Assembly (NCBI GenBank): GCA_016284235.1 | Contig: JAEEOK010000126.1 | Location: 1-33,587 of the forward strand | Origin: Succinivibrionaceae bacterium | Lineage (GTDB): Bacteria > Pseudomonadota > Gammaproteobacteria > Enterobacterales > Succinivibrionaceae | Length of the DNA stretch: 33,587 bases | Direction: 5' to 3' | Part shown: one piece after another, positions 24,390 through 33,477 of the stretch | Layout: each line of letters opens with the position of its first letter | Position numbering within the stretch: position 1 is the first letter of the stretch | Made by a program: the position numbers and the translations under genes | The notes under the pieces: model-generated | Told to the model about the DNA's origin: nothing | Seen by the model: the letters and a program-made list of their open reading frames with translations, nothing else | Databases searched by the model: none

Positions 24390-26156
24390 GTGGCAATCAG
24401 TTTTAATGATTTTCCAGTCGGAATTGAGAATTTTGAAGATCTGAGAACTAAAGGAAAAATATACATAGATAAAACGTCTCATTTGAAAGATCTTCTCAAT
24501 TCAGGCTCGGCTGTTTTGTTTCTGCTGAAACCCCGCCGCTTTGGAAAGACTCTTTCTCTGAGCATGATTGAGAAATTTCTTGAAATTAATTATTCAAATC
24601 CTGAGGACAGAAGCTGACAGGAAAAGATTTTTAAAGATCTTGATGTTTATAAGGAAACCGAATTATGCAATAAGTTCATGGGCAGATATCCGGTAATCAG
24701 TATTTCTCTGAAAGATGTAGACGGTTTGGATTTCCGGGATGCAATGAAGTCTATGCTTACGCTGCTCAGGGATTTATTTGAAAATATCATTTTCTTCTGG
24801 AAAGCTGAATATGCCAGGAAATCTCTTGCTGAAGCTCTGGATATATGTTCAAGCAGAAAATTTGATTTGACTTCTGCCGGTAATATGGCAAATGCAGTTG
24901 GAATAGCAAAAGATTCACTCAAATTTCTCAGTAATATGCTGTTTAAAGAATGCGGACAAAAGGCAGTAATTCTCATAGATGAATATGATGTGCCGCTGCA
25001 GAAAGCAAAGAAAAACGGCTACTATGAAGAAATGCTTAATGTTATCCGCGGTATGCTTGGAAGCGCACTGAAAACAAATATCTGCATGGAAAAAGGTTTT
25101 GTTACCGGGTGTCTGGGAGTGGCTCATCAAAGCATTTTTACCGGAATTAATGATTTTGATGTGTACGGTCTCAATGATGCACCATATGCCGGATTCATAG
25201 GACTTACAAAAAATGAAACAGAGCAGCTGCTGATAGATTGCGGCATGGAGAGCCGTCTGACAGATGTTGAGACCTGGTATGACGGCTACAGCATCGCAGG
25301 CAATGATATGCTCTGTCCGTGGAGTGTGCTGAAATTTCTGTCTTGGGCTCTTTATCCTGATAACAATTCTTCAACCTTTATGCCGGAAAACCACTGGGCA
25401 GATTCCAGCGGCAACGACATAATCGAACTTTGCATGAAGCATCCTGATTCAAATGATTCTCAAAGGCTGCAGAACCTTATAAACGGGAATACCGAGGAAA
25501 TTCTCAGCTGTGAATTCACCACCTACCCGGACATAAGTACCAGAACAGATTTTAATACCTTTGCAACCCTGATGCTTCATACAGGGTATTTCACTTATGC
25601 CAAAGATATAAAACCTTCTGAAACAAACAAGGCTGTAATAAGAATACCCAATGAAGAAATACGATGCTGCTTCAGAAACAAGGCTGAATATCTGTTCAGC
25701 GAAACAAATCCTGAATGGGCGGATAAAGCCTGCAGTCTGAGAGACGCACTTTTTAAAGGAGATGAAACAGAGGTTCAAAGCATTATCAACGATATGCTTA
25801 TGATCTTTATCAGTATCAGGGATGCATCATATGAAAGCTACTATCACGGCTTTCTGACCGGTGTGCTTTCAATCGTAAAGACGGACGATATAGATCTAAA
25901 ATCCAATCAGGAAAGCGGCAACGGATATTCGGATCTGATTCTGAGAAGAAAAAATGACAGAAGTGCTTCAATACTTGAATTCAAAAGATGCGGGGATGAT
26001 GAACTTGTAACCCGTGACATAGTATGTGCCGAAGCACTGACTCAGATAGATGATAAAAAGTATGATTCAGAACTGAAAGATAGCGGATATACCAAAATCA
26101 GGAAATACGGCATAGCATTCCGGGGTGAAAACTGTACTGTAAAAATATCAGAGTAA
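24390..26156 (+). pseudogene. AAA-ATPase-like / PD-(D/E)XK protein interrupted by an in-frame TGA
   Basis: Read through the TGA at 24615-24617, this is one 588-codon frame in a single register; both pieces belong to one protein of the AAA-ATPase_like (PF09820) plus PDDEXK_9 (PF08011) type common in gut anaerobes. The 5' piece (75 codons from GTG 24390) has the family opening PVGIENFEDLRTKGKIYIDK and Walker A RRFGKT. After the stop the sequence resumes QEKIFKDLDVYKETELC, exactly as expected of the family, then Walker B ILIDEYDVPL, the WYDGY motif and a C-terminal nuclease core (YSDLIL...ILEFKR; D, E-x-K). One CGA-to-TGA change would explain it. The 3' piece alone starts at ATG 24678 and lacks the P-loop. 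The GTG has no clear ribosome site. Real nonsense mutation, sequencing error or readthrough cannot be separated here. Confidence 0.85.
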
Positions 26157-26164
26157 GGTAAAGG

Positions 26165-26179
26165 ACTGTATGATACAGT
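26165..26179. repeat. 15-bp perfect dyad after the AAA/PDDEXK gene
   Basis: ACTGTAT-G-ATACAGT. The centre is too tight for a normal hairpin loop, and no T run follows directly, so it is more like a protein-binding palindrome than a terminator. Confidence 0.4.
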
Positions 26180-26208
26180 TCTACGGTTTATTATTGCATG
26201 GTTCCTGA

Positions 26209-26250
26209 ATGCATACTATTAAAAAAAATATAGCAAGCATCCTTTTTTTT
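26209..26250 (+). terminator. Possible terminator of the AAA/PDDEXK gene
   Basis: ATGC (26209-26212)...CTAT pairs with ATAG...GCAT (26237-26240), with a 3x3 internal mismatch and an A-rich loop, followed by CC and eight T (26243-26250). The stem is weak and AT-rich but the T run is good. Confidence 0.35.
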
Positions 26251-26443
26251 CGTTAAAACAAAGGTTTGAAATTCATCTCCGGGCTAAATTCAAGAACCAT
26301 GTCCGCCTGAAAAAAATAATCTCAACTCCTGCCGAAAATAAGCAGAGTGGCGGTTCAAAAGACCAAATACGATTAAACAGCATACGTCTCTGCCGGCAAT
26401 GAAGAAAAATAAAACGACAGAAATCATAAAATTGATTCAGTCT

Positions 26444-29400
26444 TCAGCCTAAAGACTTCAGTGCATTTTTATGTTCATACATCGCGTGATCTGCTCGTTC
26501 AAACACAGCGGCGACACAGGAATCGTTTTCGTATTTTGCCATGCCGTATGCAATTACGATTCCTCCCGTGCGAAGCGCATCCTCGTTATGACTGTGAAGC
26601 TGAGCAAGCCGCTCATCCATTGTCTCAAAATCTTCCCCCTGTGCAATCACTGTAAACTCATCACCGCCCACGCGGTAAACAGGAGAGCGCTTGAATATGG
26701 AGCAGATAACTTTGGATGCTTTGCACAAACACTCATCACCAGCCTTATGTCCTAATGTATCATTAACCTTCTTAAAGTTATTGATATCAAGCATTACTAC
26801 AGCAAACGGTGATTGATGATGTTCAGCAATACGCCGATCAAGACGCACCTCCTCGGAAAGGTATGCATGCTTGTTTTTAACTCCGGTCAGTGCATCAATA
26901 TTAGCCTGATTCTGAGCATGAGCAAGACGTCTTTTGTATTCCTCCTCCTGGTGAACCTGGGCATCTATATCGCATAAACCTATAACCAAACGCTGCCCAT
27001 CCTTCTCATCCACCATTGCAGCCCTCAATTTGACATGAATCGGTCTGCTGTCAAACATAAGACGGTACCTGAGGGTAAATATGCCATTATGCTCTATTTC
27101 GGTAATTATGTTCTCTCTGGTCAGCAGAAGCAGAACTCTGTTGCGATCATCAGGATAACAGTATTTGCGAACAGAGTCCCACAGTGTTACAAAGAAATCT
27201 TTACCCTCCTTGGGCTGGTTAAACAACTTTTCATATCTGGAGGTGGAGCTGAATTCTCTAAAGTCACAAGTGACAGGATCAACCACATATACGCATAAAA
27301 AATTACCAGTAAGAGCATGCAGATGGGAATAAATCACATGCTCCTCCTCAATTCTTTTTTCAACCTTGCGCTTTCTTACAAGTTCGTCAATGTCTGAAAC
27401 TGCAAATACAATATGATCGACATCATCCATTAAGGTAATTTTCATCAGTACATAAAATGTTCTTTCACTTTTAATCCTGCGGTAGACAAGTTCAAGATTA
27501 TTACCTTTCTCAAAAGCATGCACAAGATATTCACGGTTCAATGTCCCCAAAAAACGGGCTCTGTCCTCAGGATGAACATAAAGCTCCACCTCACGTTTAC
27601 ATTGTTCAAAGAACCCTCCGCCATGCCTCATCTCTCTTAATACACCATGCTCATCATCAGTGTGGAATTCAATGAAATCACCGGTTTTAATATTGACGTA
27701 AAAAAGTTCCGTAAACCCTCTTGCCAGGGCATGAGCAAGATGAGTATATATTACAGCCGTGCTGCTGACCTTTTTAAGAGCAGATTCCAGGTATCGCTTA
27801 TACTCCCCCTCGTCGCTTGAAACCCCGATAATAAGTGTTTCTCTCCCGTTCTCCTCAACCAGAGTTGCCCTAAGATTTGCCGGCAGAGTTTTTCCGTTCA
27901 TTGACATCCGGTAATGATGGGTGAAAGAACCGAATCTTCGGATCTGACGCATAATATTGTCGCGGGTAAAAATACGGAGATGCTCCTCCAGATCCTCCGG
28001 TATAATCACTTTTGTAGCATTATTCACTGAATCAGCAAAGAAATCGCTGCCGCTGCTGGCAAGTCCAAATTTTTCATACTCATCTGAGGCACTGAACTGA
28101 ACATAATGACCTGTCTGACAATCTATCATGTAAAGAACAATATAATCCGGCGACAGTGCTGCAATTCTGCCGAGAGAAATTTTTTCCTGACGAAGCTTCT
28201 TCTCCTCCTCCAGCTGCTTCATATATGAATCGATATTGCTGACGCCAAGAATAATGCGTCTTCCGTCCTGCAGTCTGGAAACTTTCATATTGAAATATAC
28301 AGGCTGACCACTGTCAACCAGACGGTAGGACATTGTAAAGACACCCTGGGTATCCAATGCATGAACAACATTCTCTTTGGAAAAATTCTTGAAAAAATGC
28401 TCTTTATCATCCTCATAAATGCGGTTCAATGCATTAAGTCTTGTGGATTTGAAGAAGTTGTCTCCATGGCGCTGCATTGAGATCTCTTGATCTCCGACTA
28501 ATGAAGAGTATTCAATAAATTCGTCAGTATCAAGATCGACGACATAGATTTTAAAGTAATCAGCAGCCAGTGCCCTTGCTATATCGACATAGGTTGCGTC
28601 TTCACTATGTTCAGTAATTGAAAGAACAGCCACACAGACAGCAAAATTTCCAGTAACGTTATTGGTGGAGATCCTGCGGGCAAAACAGTGAGCAACAGAG
28701 CCGTCAGGCATAGTTTCATCAAAAAAAACACGGCTCAGATCGCTGCTGCTGTGACTCAAGGCTGAAACAAAGGCCGGACTGCGACAGCGGATAGTATCGA
28801 TTAATTCAATATTATTCAGAATATCAGCATCGTAAAAACGCTTCATAAAATCCTGATAGGATTTGTTGCTTCGTATATATATTGAACGATCGTTGCTCAG
28901 CTCGAGAATCGCTGCAGGAAGAACATTAAACAATTTATTAAAGGATGTATCTGAACCGCCACCGCCTGTCAGAACTCCAAGATCATTAAGATTTATACGG
29001 CCTACACATTCATAGTATGACGACTCATCCAGATTTTCATGTTCAAGGTGATTTTTTGATTTAAAAAGCTCTTCGATAGCTTCAAACGGCAGCGGCTTGC
29101 TGAAATAAAAACCTTGAAGCTTGGAGCATCCGATTTCCTTGAGAAAATCAACCTGCTCCCTCGTTTCAACGCCCTCGCATACGGTATCCATTCCGAGAGT
29201 TGTTGCAACCTTCATCATTTCGGTCAGAAGAATTTTTCCGTTATTTCCGCTTTCCAGCCGCAGAAGAAAACTTCTGTCAAACTTCAGCAAATCAAATTTA
29301 ATGCACTGGAGAATGTCAAGGGATGAATAACCTGTGCCGAAATCATCCATCCACACCTTGAATCCAAGCTTCTGGAATCGTTCCACCTGAAGCTTCATGA

Positions 29401-30781
29401 AATCCAGATTGCAGCCTATGACACTTTCTGTTATTTCAACGGTTAGCAAATCACGGCTTATTCCGGAATCATCGACACGTTTTCTTATCTCCTCTACGAT
29501 ATCGCAGGCATCAAAATCTGATCTTGAAAGATTAAGGGAGACCGGAACAACATACATGCCGGCCGCCCTTTGTTTTTTTATCAGATCAAGGATCTGATCC
29601 AGCATATAAAGATCCAGTTTGTAGATAAGACCGGCATCCTCAAGTGCCGGAATAAAGCTTGCCGGAGATAAAAAACCCTTTACAGGATCAATCCATCTTG
29701 ACAGTGCCTCAGCATCGCAGACCTTCTCGTTAACAGCCCGGACAATAGGCTGAACATATATTTTGATCCATTTTTCCTCTATGGCCCTGTCTATATTTTC
29801 AATGATATATTGTTTCAGAACTAGCTCTTCACTAAGTTCATTACTGTAATATTCAACAGCATTTTCATATCTGCCCTGAAGTGATGAACAGGCAAGTTTT
29901 GCTCTGTCGCATGCTACGCTGATATGTAAATTCAGATGCTGCCCGAAATACACACCCACATGAACAGGAAGATTTTTTCCATTATTTATCTTCTTGCATT
30001 CATCAAACAACCTCTGCAGTCTGCCATCAAGATCATTGCTGTTGCAGTGCACTACAAAGTGGTCACCGCTGATGCGGCAGCAGTGCTCATTTCCAAAAAC
30101 ATCTGCAAGAGTTCTGGCAAAAGCCTTGAGCAGAAGATCACCCTCGGCAAAACCGTACCTGTTATTGAAGAATTTCATACCGCAGAAATCCATAAACATC
30201 ATAACAGGAGTTTCTCCGCTCGCTTCAAATCTCTTTTTATCGGCAGACGCAAGCTCGAAGAAATAATTCATGGTTGGAAGACCGGTAAGTCGGTCAAACT
30301 CTCTTGTTTTTAGGCGTGAGGATGATTCAAGTGCATGACTTAATGTTGAGGTAAGTCCGAATTTCTGAGGATCGTTTTCACTGCCGCAGATACCCTCGTC
30401 TGAATACCATACCTGTGCAAGGCGTACTCCAGTATCTGTATAAAAATGTTCTCCGTGCGCATGTATAATTCTGTAATTCTGCGTACCGGAAACTTTAGTT
30501 CGGTAAACAACATCATACCCGGCACCTTCTGTTGCAAAAAGATAGGTGGCTTCGGCTATCCGTACAACATCATCAGGATGTGTATCCCTGTACATATCCT
30601 GCTCCATGTCGAAATACGCTCTGGCCCTGTCATCATATCCGAAAATGCGGCAGAAACCGTCAGAAAGAACAACAGGAACAACACGCTGATCAATAAACTG
30701 ATAGATCCCCATCGGAACCATCAGCTTCTCCATCAGTTCCTGTGTCTTAACATCATAGCTGTATTTCTCAACAGTATTCAT
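26444..30781 (-). CDS. Multidomain cyclic-di-GMP protein: PAS, degenerate GGDEF, EAL, four PAS-like modules, GGDEF
   Basis: 1445 residues, no membrane segment seen, so likely a cytoplasmic sensor. Order: PAS (~15-135); first GGDEF domain (~165-310) whose signature is SGDHF (~238-242) with the metal-binding Glu lost, so probably regulatory; EAL phosphodiesterase (~335-580) with EAL (~357), NLSRSDF, TVEITES, DDFGTGYSSL, KFDRSF, CEGVET and LQGFYFSKP, all catalytic signatures present; another PAS-like segment (~605-725); four consecutive ~139-residue PAS-like modules (~730-1283); and a C-terminal GGDEF (~1290-1445) with intact GGDEF and no RxxD inhibitory site. It could both make and degrade cyclic-di-GMP in response to ligands. 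GGGGAG about 12 bases before ATG 30781 is a rather distant ribosome site. It stands alone between opposite-strand genes. Confidence 0.93.
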   Translation of the reverse strand: MNTVEKYSYDVKTQELMEKLMVPMGIYQFIDQRVVPVVLSDGFCRIFGYDDRARAYFDMEQDMYRDTHPDDVVRIAEATYLFATEGAGYDVVYRTKVSGTQNYRIIHAHGEHFYTDTGVRLAQVWYSDEGICGSENDPQKFGLTSTLSHALESSSRLKTREFDRLTGLPTMNYFFELASADKKRFEASGETPVMMFMDFCGMKFFNNRYGFAEGDLLLKAFARTLADVFGNEHCCRISGDHFVVHCNSNDLDGRLQRLFDECKKINNGKNLPVHVGVYFGQHLNLHISVACDRAKLACSSLQGRYENAVEYYSNELSEELVLKQYIIENIDRAIEEKWIKIYVQPIVRAVNEKVCDAEALSRWIDPVKGFLSPASFIPALEDAGLIYKLDLYMLDQILDLIKKQRAAGMYVVPVSLNLSRSDFDACDIVEEIRKRVDDSGISRDLLTVEITESVIGCNLDFMKLQVERFQKLGFKVWMDDFGTGYSSLDILQCIKFDLLKFDRSFLLRLESGNNGKILLTEMMKVATTLGMDTVCEGVETREQVDFLKEIGCSKLQGFYFSKPLPFEAIEELFKSKNHLEHENLDESSYYECVGRINLNDLGVLTGGGGSDTSFNKLFNVLPAAILELSNDRSIYIRSNKSYQDFMKRFYDADILNNIELIDTIRCRSPAFVSALSHSSSDLSRVFFDETMPDGSVAHCFARRISTNNVTGNFAVCVAVLSITEHSEDATYVDIARALAADYFKIYVVDLDTDEFIEYSSLVGDQEISMQRHGDNFFKSTRLNALNRIYEDDKEHFFKNFSKENVVHALDTQGVFTMSYRLVDSGQPVYFNMKVSRLQDGRRIILGVSNIDSYMKQLEEEKKLRQEKISLGRIAALSPDYIVLYMIDCQTGHYVQFSASDEYEKFGLASSGSDFFADSVNNATKVIIPEDLEEHLRIFTRDNIMRQIRRFGSFTHHYRMSMNGKTLPANLRATLVEENGRETLIIGVSSDEGEYKRYLESALKKVSSTAVIYTHLAHALARGFTELFYVNIKTGDFIEFHTDDEHGVLREMRHGGGFFEQCKREVELYVHPEDRARFLGTLNREYLVHAFEKGNNLELVYRRIKSERTFYVLMKITLMDDVDHIVFAVSDIDELVRKRKVEKRIEEEHVIYSHLHALTGNFLCVYVVDPVTCDFREFSSTSRYEKLFNQPKEGKDFFVTLWDSVRKYCYPDDRNRVLLLLTRENIITEIEHNGIFTLRYRLMFDSRPIHVKLRAAMVDEKDGQRLVIGLCDIDAQVHQEEEYKRRLAHAQNQANIDALTGVKNKHAYLSEEVRLDRRIAEHHQSPFAVVMLDINNFKKVNDTLGHKAGDECLCKASKVICSIFKRSPVYRVGGDEFTVIAQGEDFETMDERLAQLHSHNEDALRTGGIVIAYGMAKYENDSCVAAVFERADHAMYEHKNALKSLG
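26933..28594 (-). repeat. Four tandem PAS-like modules of about 139 residues
   Basis: Modules at residues ~730-867, 868-1008, 1009-1146 and 1147-1283. Shared skeleton: helix with L/A-rich turn, then Y-V-x-D-x-x-T-x-x-F-x-E-F, a G-x-x-FF step, a Y/H-P-x-D segment, (F/L)-x-(R/K)-E-N near the middle, Y-R-x-(L/M), and closing (I/V)-I-G-V-x-x-I-D. They are diverged but clearly related by pattern. Confidence 0.7.
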
Positions 30782-31368
30782 ATCTGTCTTATTCTCCCCA
30801 TGAATAATGACCTTCAGGCCGATTCTCAGTCACAAAACAAATTCGGTTATACTAATTATCCTTATGTTAATCAGAATTAAAAATTTTTCTGCAGCCCCGC
30901 TCAATACAGCACTGCAGAATGAGCAAATTCCGGGAAATGATTAATAAGCATCAGCAAATCCGAAAATTCATAGTTCTGCCCAGAAAACCATGCAGCAAAG
31001 CATATACTTTGATTATTATGTCATAAAAATCAAGGGGTTTCTAATACCGTACCCGCAAAAGGAGTCTTTTATCAAAAGAAAATCATGTCAGCGCCAGATG
31101 TACATTCAGAAATGAGCCGAATCATACGCATGCTTTATTTTTCAGAATACCATTAGCAAGCATGAGAATCATGATTTAAGCCACGGCTAAAAATTTGAAA
31201 CGATAACTTTTTATAGATAATTATTTGTTGATAGGGCAATTAAAACCCGGAATCATATTCAGAGCGTAAATTCAGTCTGAATTGCTGCTGACGGTGATCA
31301 GAACAGCTCCAGATTCTGAATTGGTCCGAGCATTTTTGCAAATTCAGTTGAAATCAGGAGGACTCTTC
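30782..31368. other. Divergent intergenic region (587 bases)
   Basis: Separates the minus-strand cyclic-di-GMP gene from the plus-strand 31369 gene, so it should carry both promoters. It is AT-rich, with no gene recognisable. A cluster of AAATTCAG/CTGAATT motifs lies at 31268-31347 (listed separately). A GC-richer stretch near 30891-30926 contains overlapping short inverted repeats (CTGCAG, GCTCA/TGAGC). Confidence 0.5.
31268..31347 (+). promoter_or_regulatory. Cluster of AAATTCAG/CTGAATT half-sites upstream of the 31369 gene
   Basis: AAATTCAG at 31268-31275 and CTGAATT at 31277-31283 form a near-perfect palindrome; CTGAATT recurs at 31316-31322 and AAATTCAG at 31340-31347, ending 21 bases before the start codon. 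Four half-sites in 80 bases suggest an operator, possibly autoregulatory. No regulator is identified. Confidence 0.4.
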
Positions 31369-33201
31369 ATGTTTTCAGAACTTTACTCAATCACAGCCGG
31401 TGAAAATACTTCCTTGGAGACTGCTGACATTGCTTTTTCAACCCCGGTTCTCTTCAAAAGAAAAATATACTCAGAAAATCGCAAGCTGATTAGAAGACTG
31501 CTTAGTTCCTGGCATGACGGGATCCGGTTCTGTCTTGAAGGTAATCTGGTCGACTGGTACCGCGAGAACAATCTTGATGATCTGGCAGACTTTACTGAAA
31601 AAACTATGAGCAGAGTCTGGCAAATGACCGATGACAGAGACATAATATTTTTTACTGTAATGTATTCAATAGCCTCCCATATAAAAAATCTGTACTGGTC
31701 CGGTTTTACTTTCAACTCACTTCTTGAGTACGGCATCAGTCTCGTAGTCTGCTACCGTAAAAATCCAAAAGATCTCACAGCAATGAAAATTCTTCAGTCA
31801 GCACAGATCATGGTTGAGAACGGACTGCTTCGTCTTTATTTGAAACACTCCGCTGAAGAAAAGGCAGATCTCTACCTTTCCGCCGTCAAAAAGGTTGAAG
31901 AAAAAACAGTTCAAAAAAGGGATGACTGCGGGAATATTGCATTGATTCTCGGTCAGGCTTTAATAGAATCAGGCGTCAGCAGACAAGCATGCACCGATCA
32001 AGAATCGATTGTTACTCCCCGGGGACTGCTTTCATTCCTTAAAAGAAACAGGGAAATTCCTGAAATACTCGAAGACAAACTGAAATCAAATCCGGAAATT
32101 CTAGATGATGATGATGTATTTTCCTTTCTCATCAGATATTCTTCTCCAAAATCTTCCTGTACCTTTATATGGAATAATTCCAGTATACCGACGCTTCGCA
32201 TTTTTGGCTGCAAACTTCTGGAACTCTGCGAAAAAGCTAAAAAAGACGATCAGAGCGTGAAAATCTCAGAAAAATCATGCAGAATGATTGAATCTGCGCA
32301 AACGCTGATAGAGTACGGTCTGATCAGATTTTACCTGGACTCTACTGACTATAACGTAAGGAAAATGTATCTGCCGGCAGTGGAAAGAGTCGAAAAAGCT
32401 CTTGCTCAAGGACAGACAGATTCTCTCTCAGCTGCAAGGATTTTAGGAAATGCACTCAAAAGGGTCAGGGATTTCGGTCTTCCCCAAAAAGAAGGCACCG
32501 CAGCTGCTGCCCCAAAACTGAAAATCTCCGGTTCAGAACTGACAGATATAAAGAAGCAGAAGACGAGGATTAGGAATAATTATGTCAGTCTCCCTGCAAT
32601 GCCCGAGGTTGTCAAGGAGATACAGTTCAAATCCCCTCGCCATGTGATTGATTTTCTGCGGGAATCCGAAGCCGTCGATGCCCTGGTATACAATGATTTC
32701 ATTGTAAACAACTACTCCAAGCTGCAGTCAATCAAAAAAACGTGCATTAACAACTGGCTTTACCAAGAGTTTAACAGCGTATTTCCGCAAAAAAAGCATT
32801 GCATTACACTGGAGAATAAAAAAGAGGTCACAGGCATTTTTAAAACATCGAATCATATCCTCAGATACATTGAATATCTGTTCAGCAAAGGTGAATTTTA
32901 CTTTCTCTACAAATTTTACGCAGACAACAGGACATATCTTGAAACCCAATGCATGTTCAATGAAAAAGAAAAAAATGAGCTCTTCATTAAATACAGGGAA
33001 CAGATGAAAAAAATAATTCTGATTGACAATATTGCATACCGTGATGCCGATGAATGCATAGAATACTACCGCGACCTCAAGAGGCTGAATAGTGACGAAG
33101 CTGAAAATTTTATGATTAAATGTCTTGCACAAGTTAAAGGAAACGACAACATACATGGAATTCTCAACTTCCTTGAAGAATTAAAAACCAGCAGTTCATA
33201 A
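31369..33201 (+). CDS. Protein of unknown function with an internal duplication
   Basis: 610 residues, mostly helical, no signal peptide or membrane segment, no recognised catalytic motif. The N-terminal part (FSTPVLFKRKIYSENRKL, then LLSSWHDGIRFCLEGNLVDW) is followed by two similar ~100-residue units at about residues 110-205 and 268-372. Shared anchors are SAQIMVENGLLRLYL / SAQTLIEYGLIRFYL, YLSAVKKVEEK / YLPAVERVEKA and ALILGQAL / ARILGNAL. The C-terminal ~240 residues are Lys/Tyr-rich and helical. I chose ATG 31369 because AGGAGG lies seven bases upstream; an in-frame TTG at 31282 would add 29 residues but overlaps the repeat cluster and has no ribosome site. Function unknown; it could be an accessory or island gene given the IS neighbours. 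Confidence 0.75.
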   Translation: MFSELYSITAGENTSLETADIAFSTPVLFKRKIYSENRKLIRRLLSSWHDGIRFCLEGNLVDWYRENNLDDLADFTEKTMSRVWQMTDDRDIIFFTVMYSIASHIKNLYWSGFTFNSLLEYGISLVVCYRKNPKDLTAMKILQSAQIMVENGLLRLYLKHSAEEKADLYLSAVKKVEEKTVQKRDDCGNIALILGQALIESGVSRQACTDQESIVTPRGLLSFLKRNREIPEILEDKLKSNPEILDDDDVFSFLIRYSSPKSSCTFIWNNSSIPTLRIFGCKLLELCEKAKKDDQSVKISEKSCRMIESAQTLIEYGLIRFYLDSTDYNVRKMYLPAVERVEKALAQGQTDSLSAARILGNALKRVRDFGLPQKEGTAAAAPKLKISGSELTDIKKQKTRIRNNYVSLPAMPEVVKEIQFKSPRHVIDFLRESEAVDALVYNDFIVNNYSKLQSIKKTCINNWLYQEFNSVFPQKKHCITLENKKEVTGIFKTSNHILRYIEYLFSKGEFYFLYKFYADNRTYLETQCMFNEKEKNELFIKYREQMKKIILIDNIAYRDADECIEYYRDLKRLNSDEAENFMIKCLAQVKGNDNIHGILNFLEELKTSSS

Positions 33202-33211
33202 TTCAAAAGTT

Positions 33212-33445
33212 AATGGTGATGCATTATTTGTGTATTCAGCGACAGAATACCTGCTCAGGGAAAATCTTAAAGAAAAGAAAATGACAGTATCGCATCAGAC
33301 TGGCAAACAGATTTCAAATCCTGCCATGCGGCGGATACGGATGATTTTCGATATGAGAGCCACCGGAAGATTTTCTGCAGATGGTAAACTGATAGGATAC
33401 AGTAATTTGACTAAGGATCAGCAAACAGTGGTGGAAGCACACTGA
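33212..33445 (+). pseudogene. Decayed IS1634-like transposase C-terminal remnant
   Basis: An in-frame stretch reading ALFVYSATEYLLRENLKE, then TVSHQTGKQISNPAMRRI, resembles the conserved C-terminal region of IS1634-type transposases, where L-x-V-Y-S, a run to LKE, then a Q-x-G-K...NPTxRW block occur. After that the match fades and the frame stops at 33443-33445, well short of a normal end. Nothing upstream in this frame continues the transposase, because the 33201 stop of the preceding gene is only a few bases away. It is therefore a fragment, probably left by deletion or by later IS insertion. Based on remembered family patterns. Confidence 0.5.
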
Positions 33446-33477
33446 GGTGCACGGACGAACATATACCGATGTTTTCT

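Noticed and set aside
24678-26156. The 3' half of the AAA/PDDEXK gene as a separate intact gene
   Set aside because: It lacks the P-loop and continues, in the same frame, the family sequence that precedes the TGA, so it is better read as part of one broken gene.
31282-31368. Upstream TTG start for the 610-residue protein
   Set aside because: ATG 31369 has an AGGAGG box seven bases upstream; the 29 extra codons overlap the ATTCAG/CTGAAT cluster.
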